64,000 nt of DNA from Sphingomonas sp. 32-62-10 (GCA_002280555.1 NCEE01000012.1:33849-97848); one strand, 5' to 3'. Numbered from the stretch's first letter, positions 27,296 to 36,616 are shown. Program-made: numbers and translations. Notes: generated from the letters alone by a model not told the origin.

Positions 27296-28002
27296 TGCCG
27301 TTCGACAGGCACGTTGAGCATATAGCCGATGCCGCGCACGGTGATGATTGGCGCTTCCTTGCCTGCGCTGGAAAGTTTGCGGCGCAGGCGGCTGACGAGC
27401 ACATCAATGCTGCGATCCGAACTATCGCCAAGCCGGGTGCGGGACAGCTCGATCAGCCGCTCGCGGGCAATAACGCGCTGGGCATGATCGAGCAGTGCGA
27501 TGAGCAGATCGAACTCGGCCCCGGTCAGATCGATGCTTGCACCGCTGGGCGCCAGCAATTCCCGGCGCGGCAGATTGACCGTCCACCCATCAAAAGTGAT
27601 CGTCCGGGCTTCGCGCTCGGCATTTTGGCGATCAAGCGCGGGGCGCCGCAACACCGCGCGGACCCGTGCTACCAATTCGCGCGTGCCAAACGGCTTAGCC
27701 AGATAATCATCGGCGCCCAGTTCCAGCCCGACGACTCGATCTGTCTCGCTGGAACGGGCGCTGATGAAGATGATCGGCACGTCGCATTTCTGGCGCAACG
27801 CCCGGCATAGATCGAGACCACTTGTGCCGGGCAACATGATATCGAGCAGCACGAGGTCAACCGGCCCTTTTTCAAGCGCGAGCCACATTTCGGGCGCTGC
27901 CGATGCGGGGCGGACGGTATAACCGTTTTCCTGCAGGGCACGGGTTGTGAGCATCCGCAGCGCGGGATCATCTTCTACCAGGATAATGGTCGGCGCAGTC
28001 AT
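27292..28002 (-). CDS. OmpR-family response regulator
   Basis: 236 aa. The receiver domain has the acidic pair in LVEDDPALR, phospho-acceptor Asp54 in LVLLDIMLPGTSG, the switch Ser/Thr in FISARS and the Lys in DDYLAKPFGTRELVARV. The C-terminal winged helix (about 135-230) includes LTGAEFDLLIALLDHAQRVIARERLIEL and RSIDVLVSRLRRKL. It is the first gene of a two-gene operon with the sensor kinase (4-nt overlap). Its upstream gap of 205 bp is shared with a small divergent gene, so autoregulation there is plausible. Confidence 0.94.
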   Translation of the reverse strand: MTAPTIILVEDDPALRMLTTRALQENGYTVRPASAAPEMWLALEKGPVDLVLLDIMLPGTSGLDLCRALRQKCDVPIIFISARSSETDRVVGLELGADDYLAKPFGTRELVARVRAVLRRPALDRQNAEREARTITFDGWTVNLPRRELLAPSGASIDLTGAEFDLLIALLDHAQRVIARERLIELSRTRLGDSSDRSIDVLVSRLRRKLSSAGKEAPIITVRGIGYMLNVPVERH

Positions 28003-28207
28003 AACGGTTGGCCTATTCCCCTGCAGGATCGACTAAGCGGCGTGGGGCGAACGGTCAACGATTGGGCGATGTCGCAGCCACCGGAGCAATATTTCTTTAC
28101 ATCTGTGTGACGGTTACGTCCCGGTCATGGCGCTGTCCCGAAGCTGAACATCGCTTAACCATCTTGAATGCTGGCGGTAATCGTAAACAGGTTGTTAACT
28201 GCGGTGC

Positions 28208-28399
28208 ATGAAACAGACCGCCTCCACCGCCATTGCGCCCGCCGGTTTCGCCGGGCACCCGATCCGCCGCCAGGTCGCGCTGGCGCGTCGCCACAGGCGG
28301 CTGCCAACCTCGGCCGCGCCGCGCGGTGAAGATGACCTGAAGCTCTTCGCGCTGAGCTTCACGGCGTTCTTTGTCTGTATTTATACCCTGATTTTCTAA
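28208..28399 (+). CDS. small hypothetical membrane protein, 63 aa
   Basis: 63 residues. A basic, arginine-rich N-terminal half (IRRQVALARRHRRLP) is followed by a single hydrophobic C-terminal segment (LKLFALSFTAFFVCIYTLIF), predicting a tail-anchored inner-membrane protein. The start ATG at 28208 follows AT-rich promoter-like DNA. Similar short proteins ending in a FALSFTAFFV-type helix occur in sphingomonads as far as I recall. It is divergent from the OmpR-type regulator and may be its target (inference). It ends 13 nt from the convergent transporter gene. Function unknown. Confidence 0.6.
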   Translation: MKQTASTAIAPAGFAGHPIRRQVALARRHRRLPTSAAPRGEDDLKLFALSFTAFFVCIYTLIF

Positions 28400-28412
28400 C
28401 GGCGCTGCCGCA

Positions 28413-29729
28413 TCAATGGTGCGGCAATGGTTGGTCACACACCAGATGAAGCTTGTGGCCAAGCCAGGCCGAGATCGGGCACATCGCCGCCACCACGAAC
28501 AGCATATCGCCCGGACCAACCCCGGCAAAAGCCAGTGCCTGCACCCCCAGCGCACCGATCACCATGGCGCCCGCGTTGACGACATTATTGGCAGCAACGG
28601 TCCGCGCTGTCTGGTCCTTCGTCACCGTCGTCGTCAGGAAGGCGTAGAGCGGCACGACGAACATCCCGCCGGTAATCGCGATGGCCATCAACGCGATCAC
28701 GATCATGATCCCGCGGGGCATTTCGATGAAGGTCATCAGATCATACAGGGTGCCGGCCGGGGCTGCTGGCCAAGCGCGGCACAATAGCGAAAAGATGATG
28801 ATGCAGCCGCCCATCGCCAGGACCGATCCGGGGGCATAGCGCGCCGATGTGTGCCCCCTCAGCAGCGCGTTGATCGCCACCGATCCGATCGCAACGCCGA
28901 TCGAGAACAACGCGATCACAAAAGTTGATACCGCTTCATTGGCGGTCAGCACATTCTTCACCAGCGGCGGGAAGATGATGATCAGCACTGCGCCCATGGA
29001 CCAGAAAAAGCTGATCGCGCAGATCGTCATGAACAAGCGCGGGATGTGCATCGTGGCGCTGATGACTCGCCATGATGAGGTGAAGGGATTGAAGTTCACC
29101 GTCAGCTCGGGCCCTTGCCGGAGCGCAGGCGGCACAAACAACGCCATGACCCAGCCGATCAGCGCGACGGCGATCACGGTCGCTACGGTGATCTCCGCCG
29201 GGAAGGTCGCGAGCACCCCGGCAACCACCGTACCTGACAGGATCGCGAGATAGGTCGCGGCTTCGACCATGCCCGTGCCGCCCAGCACTTCATCCTCGTG
29301 CAGATGCTGCGGCAGGATGGCGTATTTGATTGGCCCGAAAAAAGCGGAGTGGATGCCCAAGCCCAGGACGGCGACAAGCATCAGCGCAAGCCCAGGGGTC
29401 GCATAGCCGCCATGCGCGATCAGCAGGCCAGCCGATCCCACGATCATAATCAGGATTTCGGCGGTTTTGACGATCCGGATGATCCTGGCTTTATCGTGCG
29501 TATCGGCGAGCTGCCCGGCGAGCGCGGAGAGCAGGAAGAACGGCAGAATGCCGATCGCCGTCGCCAGCGCGTTGAAATTCTGTTCGACCGTGGGATCGTT
29601 GTAAATCTGGTACGTCGCGAACAGCACCATCGACGTCTTGAACAGATTGTCGTTGAAGGCACCCAGGAACTGCGTGACGAAAAGGGGCAGGAAACGGCGC
29701 TCCTTCAATAGCCCGAGCGCATTCAACAT
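28413..29729 (-). CDS. MFS transporter, lysophospholipid transporter LplT-like
   Basis: 438 aa from ATG 29729 (LNALGLLKERRFLPLFVTQFLGAFNDNLFKTSMV), chosen over the upstream ATG at 29747 because this N-terminus aligns with the family. About twelve hydrophobic segments are seen. FVTQFLGAFNDNLFK and QLADTHDKARIIRIVK (the loop 2-3 motif A equivalent) are characteristic of the LplT branch, which flips lysophospholipids inward for re-acylation in E. coli. In many alphaproteobacteria this domain is fused to acyltransferase and acyl-ACP synthetase (Aas); here it is alone. The substrate assignment is therefore by family only. Confidence 0.82.
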   Translation of the reverse strand: MLNALGLLKERRFLPLFVTQFLGAFNDNLFKTSMVLFATYQIYNDPTVEQNFNALATAIGILPFFLLSALAGQLADTHDKARIIRIVKTAEILIMIVGSAGLLIAHGGYATPGLALMLVAVLGLGIHSAFFGPIKYAILPQHLHEDEVLGGTGMVEAATYLAILSGTVVAGVLATFPAEITVATVIAVALIGWVMALFVPPALRQGPELTVNFNPFTSSWRVISATMHIPRLFMTICAISFFWSMGAVLIIIFPPLVKNVLTANEAVSTFVIALFSIGVAIGSVAINALLRGHTSARYAPGSVLAMGGCIIIFSLLCRAWPAAPAGTLYDLMTFIEMPRGIMIVIALMAIAITGGMFVVPLYAFLTTTVTKDQTARTVAANNVVNAGAMVIGALGVQALAFAGVGPGDMLFVVAAMCPISAWLGHKLHLVCDQPLPHH

Positions 29730-29888
29730 GGAGCAACCGCACCTCAAAATGGCAACACTAAGGCAGGTCCATAGCCGAGCCTTGACGAAACCGGCAATCG
29801 GATAATCGCAAGGCGCATCCCGCCAGCAATCGCGCGTGCCGCGCTTGGGGGTTTGCGCCAGCCGCGCCGGGGCGTAGAGCGGCTGGCG

Positions 29889-30440
29889 ATGCTGACCTTA
29901 CCCAACCTGCTCACCCTGTCGCGTATTCTCGCCGTACCGCTGCTCGCCGGGTTCCTGTGGTGGCCCGAATGGCAGACTGGCTATGCGATTGCGTTCGCAT
30001 TGTACTGCCTGATGGGCATTACCGATTATTTCGACGGCTATCTGGCGCGTGCGCAGGGCACGGTGTCGAAACTTGGCGTGTTCCTCGATCCGATTGCCGA
30101 CAAGATCATGATCGCCGCCGTCATCCTGCTGTTGGTGGGGACGGGCGATATCGGTGGCGTGCACAAGATCGCGGCATTGGTCATTTTGCTGCGCGAAATT
30201 GCCGTATCGGGGTTGCGTGAATTTCTGGCGCAACTGCGCGTGTCAGTGCCGGTATCGCAATTGGCGAAATGGAAGACGACGCTTCAGATCGTGGCCTTTG
30301 GCGGCCTCATCCTGGCAGGCGCGCTGCCGACCGAGCTCTGGATCAAGCCGTTCAGCCTTTCTGCGCTGTGGCTGGCGGCGGCGCTGACGGCGGTGACGGG
30401 CTGGGATTATTTGCGCGTCGGCCTGAAGCATATGGATTAA
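29889..30440 (+). CDS. pgsA: CDP-diacylglycerol-glycerol-3-phosphate 3-phosphatidyltransferase
   Basis: 183 aa from ATG 29889 (LTLPNLLTLSRILAVPLLAG), the usual PgsA start; the earlier ATG at 29853 adds a non-homologous leader. The CDP-alcohol phosphotransferase motif DG-x2-AR-x8-G-x3-D-x3-D is intact in DGYLARAQGTVSKLGVFLD plus the following PIAD. About four membrane helices are seen. It makes phosphatidylglycerophosphate for phosphatidylglycerol and cardiolipin at the inner membrane. It is followed after 5 nt by moaD, so it is likely the first gene of a pgsA-moaD-moaE operon, an arrangement known from related genomes. Confidence 0.93.
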   Translation: MLTLPNLLTLSRILAVPLLAGFLWWPEWQTGYAIAFALYCLMGITDYFDGYLARAQGTVSKLGVFLDPIADKIMIAAVILLLVGTGDIGGVHKIAALVILLREIAVSGLREFLAQLRVSVPVSQLAKWKTTLQIVAFGGLILAGALPTELWIKPFSLSALWLAAALTAVTGWDYLRVGLKHMD

Positions 30441-30445
30441 TCCGC

Positions 30446-30703
30446 GTGGCGATTGAGATGCTCTATTTCGCCTGGGTGCGCGAGCAGATCGGTACCGGGC
30501 ATGAGGTGATTACGCCTTCATCGGCAGTGGCCAGCGTGGCTGATCTGATCGATTGGCTCGCTGCCACCAGCGACGGCCATGCCCGTGCTTTCGCTGACCG
30601 CACCCGGCTGCGCGCGGCGATCGACCAGAAGTTCGTCGCGCTTGATGCATCGATCGCCGGCGCGCGCGAGATTGCGATCTTTCCGCCGGTAACGGGCGGA
30701 TGA
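30446..30703 (+). CDS. moaD: molybdopterin synthase sulfur-carrier subunit
   Basis: 85 aa, GTG start at 30446 (AIEMLYFAWVREQIG); ATG 30458 would clip the first beta strand. It is a ubiquitin-like fold ending in the required Gly-Gly (FPPVTGG), which is adenylated by MoeB and thiocarboxylated to donate sulfur to precursor Z. It starts 5 nt after pgsA and its stop overlaps the moaE start by 4 nt, so the two synthase subunits are translationally coupled. Confidence 0.92.
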   Translation: MAIEMLYFAWVREQIGTGHEVITPSSAVASVADLIDWLAATSDGHARAFADRTRLRAAIDQKFVALDASIAGAREIAIFPPVTGG

Positions 30704-31158
30704 TGAGCGCGCGGGTGCAGACCGACGCGATCGATATCGCGGCCGAATTGGCGCTGGCGGAGCAGACAGGCGCTGGCGCGGTGGCGAGTTTCACCGGACT
30801 AGTGCGCGGCGATGACGGCGTGACGGTGCTCGAGCTGGAACATTATCCGGGCGCGACCGAACGTGCACTGCACGATCTTGCGGTTGAGGCGACAGCGCGC
30901 TGGGGCCTGATCGCGGCGCATATTGTCCACCGGGTCGGGCGGATGGTGCCAGGCGACCGGGTGGTGTTCGTCGCCACCGCCGCCCCGCACCGCGCCGCTG
31001 CGCTTGATGCCTGTGCGTTCCTGATCGACCGGCTGAAAACCGACGCCCCTTTTTGGAAGCGCGAGGAACGCGGCGCTGATGCGCGGTGGGTAGAGGCCCG
31101 CATCGGTGACCACGAAGCCGCAGACCGGTGGCGCGGGGATGGCCCAGCCAAAACCTGA
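30700..31158 (+). CDS. moaE: molybdopterin synthase catalytic subunit
   Basis: 152 aa. Family motifs include GAVASFTGLVRGDDG, LELEHYPGATE, HRVGRMVPGDRVVFVATAAPHR and the catalytic-lysine segment DAPFWKREER. It forms a heterotetramer with MoaD and converts cyclic pyranopterin monophosphate to molybdopterin. The start ATG overlaps the moaD stop; a second ATG 3 nt later is equally possible. It is the last gene of the pgsA-moaD-moaE unit and convergent with nusG. Confidence 0.95.
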   Translation: MMSARVQTDAIDIAAELALAEQTGAGAVASFTGLVRGDDGVTVLELEHYPGATERALHDLAVEATARWGLIAAHIVHRVGRMVPGDRVVFVATAAPHRAAALDACAFLIDRLKTDAPFWKREERGADARWVEARIGDHEAADRWRGDGPAKT

Positions 31159-31221
31159 CGGTGTTGGGGTCTACGGAGTTGACAACCGCTAGAAAGTCGC
31201 GTCGCTGGGCGACAAACTGCC

Positions 31222-31761
31222 TTACTTGACGCGTTCGACCTGTTCGAAGTCCAGTTCTACCGGCGTTGCGCGCCCGAAGATCGAGACCGAGACCTTGACC
31301 TTTGACTTGTCGAAATCGAGTTCTTCGACCGTGCCGTTGAAGCTTGCGAACGGGCCGTCGAGCACCTTCACCGCATCGCCGATCTCGTAATCGACCTTGA
31401 CTTGCTGCTTGACGTTGGCAGCGGCTGCCTCTTCCTTGGTGGAAAGCATACGGGCGGCTTCGGTTTCGCTGATCGGCTGGGGTTTGCCCATTGATCCCAG
31501 GAAGCCCGTCACCTTCGGCGTGTTCTTCACCAGGTGATAGACATCGTCGTTCATGTCGAGTTTGGCGAGCACATAGCCGGGCATAAATTTGCGCTCGACC
31601 TGGATCTTCTTGCCCCGGCGTGCCTCGGTAATCGTCTCGGTCGGCACTTCGACCGCTTCGACCAGCCGGTCGAGCCCCATGCGGGTCGCCTCAGCCATGA
31701 TCGAATCGCGGACCTTGCCCTCGAAACCGGAATAAGCGTGAATAATGTACCAGCGTGCCAT
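31222..31761 (-). CDS. nusG: transcription termination/antitermination protein NusG
   Basis: 179 aa. The N-terminal NGN domain begins MARWYIIHAYSGFEGKVRDSI and contains KKIQVERKFMPGYVLAKLDM. The C-terminal KOW domain is in DAVKVLDGPFASFNGTVEELD. It binds RNA polymerase and couples it to Rho or to the ribosome. It follows secE after 26 nt in the conserved tRNA-Trp-secE-nusG order. The rplK operon that often follows in bacteria is not here; moaE comes instead on the opposite strand, so the block ends at this gene. Confidence 0.97.
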   Translation of the reverse strand: MARWYIIHAYSGFEGKVRDSIMAEATRMGLDRLVEAVEVPTETITEARRGKKIQVERKFMPGYVLAKLDMNDDVYHLVKNTPKVTGFLGSMGKPQPISETEAARMLSTKEEAAAANVKQQVKVDYEIGDAVKVLDGPFASFNGTVEELDFDKSKVKVSVSIFGRATPVELDFEQVERVK

Positions 31762-31787
31762 GCGTTAATGCGTCCTTGATTCCACGC

Positions 31788-31985
31788 TTATTTTGCGAAC
31801 GACAGCAGCAGTTTAACGATCGCTGCAAAGATCGAATCGATCGTGAAGAAAAACACCCCAAGCATCAGCGTCATGATCATCACCATCACCCCGGTCATGA
31901 TCGTTTCACGCCGTGTCGGCCAGACGACCTTCTTGGTTTCGGTCTGCACCTGGCGGATGAATTCCTGAGGAGTCGTTTTTGCCAC
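31788..31985 (-). CDS. secE: preprotein translocase subunit SecE
   Basis: 65 aa, the short single-helix form typical of alphaproteobacteria. The amphipathic N-terminal segment PQEFIRQVQTETKKVVWPTR carries the conserved VxWP motif and is followed by one membrane helix (TGVMVMIMTLMLGVFFFTID). It stabilises SecY in the translocon. It lies between tRNA-Trp and nusG on the minus strand. Confidence 0.96.
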   Translation of the reverse strand: MAKTTPQEFIRQVQTETKKVVWPTRRETIMTGVMVMIMTLMLGVFFFTIDSIFAAIVKLLLSFAK

Positions 31986-32151
31986 GTCGTTGCAACCTGT
32001 TCAAAAGCGCCGCGTCCGGGGCAAAGAGCCGCCGCCTGGTCCTTGTCGAACCAGCCGCGCTCATCCCCATGTTCGGAATGGAAACAGCATCTAGCGAGCG
32101 ACCCGCGAAAAGGCAAGACCACTGGCAAAAGCGGCGGAAAAAGGCGGGAAG

Positions 32152-32228
32152 TGGCAGGGGAGCTCGGACTCGAACCGAGGGCCTTCGGTTTTGGAGACCG
32201 ACGCTCTAACCAACTGAGCTACACCCCT
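32152..32228 (-). tRNA. tRNA-Trp (anticodon CCA)
   Basis: 77 nt on the minus strand with encoded CCA. The anticodon stem TCGGT/ACCGA holds the loop CTCCAAA (CCA), and the T arm is CTCGG/CCGAG around TTCGAGT. The acceptor AGGGGTG pairs with CTCCCCT except for one T-T mismatch at positions 6-67, unusual for this tRNA. It is located upstream of secE-nusG, its common position in proteobacteria. Confidence 0.93.
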
Positions 32229-32301
32229 GTGCGGGTTGAGGCTTTAGCGAGCAGGGGCGGGGGAGGCAAGATCGCTTTGCCCCCAACCTGACGCAGTGGC
32301 G

Positions 32302-34662
32302 TTACGCGGCGGCGCTCGCATCGGGTCGTGCGCGGGCGGCGACGGCGCGGGCTTCTTCCACGGGCAAGGGGCGGCCGAAGTAATAGCCCTGCACCTTGGT
32401 GCAACCGAGTTCGTAGACCATCCGGTGCTCGTCCTCGGTCTCCACCCCTTCGGCGGTTGTCGCCATGCCGAGCGACTGGGCAAGCGCCACGACGGCGCGG
32501 ATGATCGCAATCGCCTCGGGCACTTTTTTGGAGGCGCCCTGCACGAAGCTGCGGTCGATCTTGATCGACGAGAAACGCGTGCGGCTGAGATAGCCGAGCG
32601 AGGAATAGCCAGTGCCAAAATCGTCGAGCGATAACTTCACGCCCAGGTCCAGGATCCGTTCCAGAACCTTGGTTGCCCCGGTGCCTTCGCGCATGAACAC
32701 GCTTTCGGTCACTTCAAGCTCGAGCCGATCGGCAGGCAGGCCGCTGTTGCTGAGCGCCGAGGCGACGACGGCGACGAAGCTGGGGTTGTTAAGCTGTTCG
32801 GGCGAGACGTTGACAGCAACCCGCACAGGGCTTTCCCATCGCGCCGCTTCTGCACAGGCCGTGCGCAACACCCATTCGCCGATCGGGCCGATTAGTCGCG
32901 TGTCCTCTGCAAGCGGGATGAACTTGACCGGTGAGATGTTGCCGAGCTCAGGATGGTGCCAGCGCAGCAGCGCTTCAAACCCGGTCAACGCGCCTGACTG
33001 GGCGCTGACGACTGGCTGGTAATGGAGTTGAAGCTCGCCATTGGGCAGCGCCTTGCGCAGCGCCATTTCGAGCACGCGCCGTTCTTCGGCGACGGCGTGA
33101 AGCTGTGGCTCATAAACGTGGAACGCGCCGCCGCCAGCGTCCTTCGATCGGTACAGTGCCAGGTCGGCCGATCGCACCAGCATTTCAGCGGTTCGTCCGT
33201 CGCGCGGCCCCAGTGCGATGCCCAGGCTCGCACCGATATAGAGCGTGTTCTGATCGATCTCATAAGGTTGCGAGATCGCGTCGATGATTGACCGGGCGAT
33301 CCGCTCCACCCGCGCACTATCCGTCGCATCGCGAATGACGAGCGCAAACTCGTCACCCCCGAGCCGACCGACGACATCGCCGTCGCTCACCAACGCGCGC
33401 AACCGATCACCCACCAGCATCAGCATACGATCACCCACCGGGTGGCCGAGCGTATCGTTGATCGCCTTGAACCGATCGAGATCGATCATCACAAAGCCGC
33501 AGCGCGAATTCCACTGTTCTGCATTGGCCATCGCACGGGCAAGCGTTTCGTTGATCAGCAACCGGTTAGGCAGGCCTGTCAGGGCGTCATAGCGCGCCAT
33601 ACGGTTGATCTTTTCCGCCGATCGACGCGCCTCGGTCACGTCCGATCCGACCCCGCGAAAGCCGACAAAAACACCCGTTTCATCAAAGCGTGGGGCAGCG
33701 GTGATTTCCCAATATCGTTCAGCGCCATCGAACTGGACGGGTAACAGCAGATCGCGAAAGGACTCGCGGTTCTTCAGCTTGTCCGCCAGCGTGTGCAAGC
33801 CAGCGCTGAACTTGCCCGTTTCCCAGCCCGGTCCGGCGAGCACCTGCAGGAAAGGCATATTGTTGATCTTGAGCGGATCGAGGCCGACGGCATAAGCAAA
33901 GCGCGGTGAGGCGCGCACCACGCGGCGGGCGGCGTCAATTTCCCACAGCCAGTCGGCAGTCTTGTCCTCTTCGTCATTCAGCAACAGGCTGACCGTTTCA
34001 TCGCGCTCCGCGAGAGCGATTTCGTTTGCTCTGATAATGATGAGCGACTTTGCCCTCCCGAAACAGCCGAGCATCAACAGGCACGTGAAAAGCAGTGCTG
34101 CGACGGCGAGCAACGGGGCGGCCATGATGAATAGCATCACCCCGATCGCGGTGCCGAGTATGGCCAAGAAGCTCATCGTCGCCAGCGGCAGCGCTGCCAT
34201 CGCGACTGACGATGCCGTCATCAAGACCGACAGGATAATCCACAGGCCAAGCGCCATCGTGGTATCGGATTGCGTACCCAGGGCAACCGGCGGCACTGAC
34301 CAGATCACGCCCAGCGCAATGCCCTCGAGCACGGTATCACGCACTGCCTCGATCGGGGCGGTTGGCGCATTACGATAGGTGCCGCTCAATCGCCGGAAAG
34401 CAATCGCTGCGCTAATCGCTGCAACCCCTGCACCCCAGCTGATCCGTGCCCAATCTGGCACCATATCGACGGCGAGCAGCATGACGAGTGCTGCCCCAAC
34501 GACATTGGCGGCGAGCATGAACAGGGCGAGTTGCCGCCCGGCATTCAACTGCGCGGCGCGAATGGGCCCCCAATCGGTCGAATCCGCCGGATCATACAGC
34601 CCGAGCAAGGCACGGGCGTCTATCTTTGGCTGAGCGAATTGCGAGGCGGCGGAATTTGGCAC
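32302..34662 (-). CDS. membrane-bound GGDEF-EAL protein (c-di-GMP turnover) with PAS domain
   Basis: 786 aa. The N-terminal 200 residues hold several membrane helices (about 48-200), followed by a PAS-like sensor (about 235-350). The GGDEF domain has the intact motif RLGGDEFAL near residue 437. The EAL domain has GFEALLRW near 562, DDFGTGYSSLGYLSR and EGVETEDE, with the metal-binding residues apparently present. Both activities could therefore be real; which dominates cannot be told. Members set cyclic-di-GMP levels controlling motility and biofilm. It is transcribed toward tRNA-Trp, and its start lies 72 nt downstream of the fatty acyl-AMP ligase stop. Confidence 0.93.
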   Translation of the reverse strand: MPNSAASQFAQPKIDARALLGLYDPADSTDWGPIRAAQLNAGRQLALFMLAANVVGAALVMLLAVDMVPDWARISWGAGVAAISAAIAFRRLSGTYRNAPTAPIEAVRDTVLEGIALGVIWSVPPVALGTQSDTTMALGLWIILSVLMTASSVAMAALPLATMSFLAILGTAIGVMLFIMAAPLLAVAALLFTCLLMLGCFGRAKSLIIIRANEIALAERDETVSLLLNDEEDKTADWLWEIDAARRVVRASPRFAYAVGLDPLKINNMPFLQVLAGPGWETGKFSAGLHTLADKLKNRESFRDLLLPVQFDGAERYWEITAAPRFDETGVFVGFRGVGSDVTEARRSAEKINRMARYDALTGLPNRLLINETLARAMANAEQWNSRCGFVMIDLDRFKAINDTLGHPVGDRMLMLVGDRLRALVSDGDVVGRLGGDEFALVIRDATDSARVERIARSIIDAISQPYEIDQNTLYIGASLGIALGPRDGRTAEMLVRSADLALYRSKDAGGGAFHVYEPQLHAVAEERRVLEMALRKALPNGELQLHYQPVVSAQSGALTGFEALLRWHHPELGNISPVKFIPLAEDTRLIGPIGEWVLRTACAEAARWESPVRVAVNVSPEQLNNPSFVAVVASALSNSGLPADRLELEVTESVFMREGTGATKVLERILDLGVKLSLDDFGTGYSSLGYLSRTRFSSIKIDRSFVQGASKKVPEAIAIIRAVVALAQSLGMATTAEGVETEDEHRMVYELGCTKVQGYYFGRPLPVEEARAVAARARPDASAAA

Positions 34663-34734
34663 CTCATAAGACTACGCCGTTGCTGGTTAGCGGATCGTTA
34701 GAATCCCGCAGCGATTTGCCAAATTTTTCGTGGT

Positions 34735-36510
34735 TCAGGCAGCGATGGCGTAGGGCTTGATTTCCCCTGCCAGATAGAGGTTGCGGGCCTTGGCGCGGCT
34801 CAGCTTGCCCGAGCTGGTGCGCGGCAGCGTGCGTGGCGGGATAAGCTCGATCACGCAGTTCATGCCGGTAACCGAACGCACCTTTTCACGGATTTCCTCA
34901 CGCAGGCGCACGCGCTCACTCTCGTCTGAGCTGCGGCACTGGACGAGCACGGCGGGGGTTTCCTCGCCGCCGGGCGTGGTGATCGCAAAGGCGGCGATGT
35001 CGCCTGCCTTGAACCCGGGCAGCTGCTCAACCGCCCATTCAATGTCCTGCGGCCAATGGTTCTTGCCATTGACGATGATCATGTCCTTGGCGCGGCCAAC
35101 GATGTAGATATAGCCCTCGGACATATAGCCCATGTCACCGGTATCGAGCCAGCCATCGACCATGCACGCGCTGGTCGATTCAGGATCGCGGAAATAACCC
35201 TCCATGATCGACGGGCCTTTGCACCACACCTTGCCGATCGCGCGATCGGGCAGCGGCGTGCCGTCTTCCTCACGCACTTCGACGGCCATGTCGCGCACCG
35301 GCTTGCCGCAATTCACGATCGCGCGATAACGCTGAGGGCGATCTTGTTTGGCGGCAGCGCCGGAAAGCTGGGTTTCCTCAACCAGTTCAACGCGAATGCC
35401 TTCGCCCGGGGGCATGATCGACACCGCCAGCGTTGCTTCGGCCAGGCCATAGCTGGGCAGGAAGGCCCCGGCCTTGAAGCCAGCGCCTTCAAAGGCGTCA
35501 ACAAAGCTCTGCATCACGTCCGGTCGGATCATGTCAGCGCCATTGCCGGCGATCCGCCAGCGAGACAGATCGAACCGGCCCGATGCCTTGGTCTGGCTCG
35601 ACATGCGGCGTGCGCAAATATCGTAGCCAAAGGTGGGCGAATAGCTGACCGTGGTACCCGGGTTGCGCGTGACCAGATCGAGCCATGCGAGTGGACGGCG
35701 CGCGAAATCTTCGGTCTTCAGATAATCGACCGACAGCTGGTTGGCGACTGGCGACAGGAAACAACCAACCAGACCCATGTCGTGATACCAGGGCAGCCAT
35801 GAAACGCAGCGGTCGCTCTGGATCAGGTTCATGCCGTGGCTGTGGGCCGCAAGATTGTTGAGCAGCGCGCGGTGGGTAACGGCGACGCCGTGCGGGAAAC
35901 GCGTCGATCCGCTCGAATACTGCAGATAGCCGATATCGTCGGGCTTGGCCTGCGGCAGCGGTGCGGCAGGAGCGGGGCGGCTTGCGAGATCGTCCCAGTC
36001 GATCCCGGTTACCCCAGCAAGCCGCGCCGATTCTCCAGCCATTTCGGCCAGCGCGGGCGGATAGATGAGCATCGACGGATCGCAGCTGCCAAGCTGAACG
36101 CGGATTTGTTCGATATAGGAATCACGGCCACCGAACGAGGTCGGCAGCGGCAGCGGCACCGGCCAGGCACCGGCATACACCACAGCAAAGAACAGCGCGG
36201 CAAATTCTGGCCCTGTTTCGGCAACCAACGCGATCCGGTCGAGCGGTTTCACGCCCATCGCGATCAACCGAAGCGCGGTATCGAGCGCGTCGGTCCGCAA
36301 TTCAGCAAATGGATAAGCGCGTGCCAGATTGCCGCGCGCATCGTGAAAGTTCAGCCCGCGCACCCCGGCAGCGGCATAATCGAGCGCTTCGCCCAGCGTT
36401 TCGAAATCGGCGAACCGGCGTGGCAGATCGTCATGGGTTGGCGTAGGCATCAGCACAAATGGCGCGTCTGCCACCTCTGCCTTGTCAATTTGCCCCGTTT
36501 CCATACCCAT
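34735..36510 (-). CDS. fatty acyl-AMP ligase (FAAL)
   Basis: 591 aa from ATG 36510, preceded by AAAGG; the frame extends to 36564. It is an adenylate-forming enzyme: P-loop YLQYSSGSTRFPHGV, SYGLAEATLAVS, GWLDTGDMGYMSEGYIYIVGRAKDMIIVNGKN and the C-terminal lysine in TSSGKLSRAKARNLY. The FAAL-type QYSSGSTRxPxGV loop and a typical FAAL length favour transfer of acyl-AMP to an acyl carrier protein rather than CoA. In sphingomonads and Caulobacter such ligases are linked to sphingolipid or polyketide-like lipid assembly (family knowledge), but no acyl carrier protein or palmitoyltransferase gene is adjacent here. Confidence 0.88.
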   Translation of the reverse strand: MGMETGQIDKAEVADAPFVLMPTPTHDDLPRRFADFETLGEALDYAAAGVRGLNFHDARGNLARAYPFAELRTDALDTALRLIAMGVKPLDRIALVAETGPEFAALFFAVVYAGAWPVPLPLPTSFGGRDSYIEQIRVQLGSCDPSMLIYPPALAEMAGESARLAGVTGIDWDDLASRPAPAAPLPQAKPDDIGYLQYSSGSTRFPHGVAVTHRALLNNLAAHSHGMNLIQSDRCVSWLPWYHDMGLVGCFLSPVANQLSVDYLKTEDFARRPLAWLDLVTRNPGTTVSYSPTFGYDICARRMSSQTKASGRFDLSRWRIAGNGADMIRPDVMQSFVDAFEGAGFKAGAFLPSYGLAEATLAVSIMPPGEGIRVELVEETQLSGAAAKQDRPQRYRAIVNCGKPVRDMAVEVREEDGTPLPDRAIGKVWCKGPSIMEGYFRDPESTSACMVDGWLDTGDMGYMSEGYIYIVGRAKDMIIVNGKNHWPQDIEWAVEQLPGFKAGDIAAFAITTPGGEETPAVLVQCRSSDESERVRLREEIREKVRSVTGMNCVIELIPPRTLPRTSSGKLSRAKARNLYLAGEIKPYAIAA

Positions 36511-36616
36511 GCCCAATGCCTTTGATGACGCTATGACGCGCTGTCGCTGCTGTGAAGCCCGCATTATCCCCCGAGCAAGCGTTCAAAATCCAGCCTGACT
36601 GTGGCACAATGATGGC

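Noticed and set aside
36565..36616. Possible LexA box before recX
   Set aside because: A single GTTC is present but no second half-site at 7-nt spacing.
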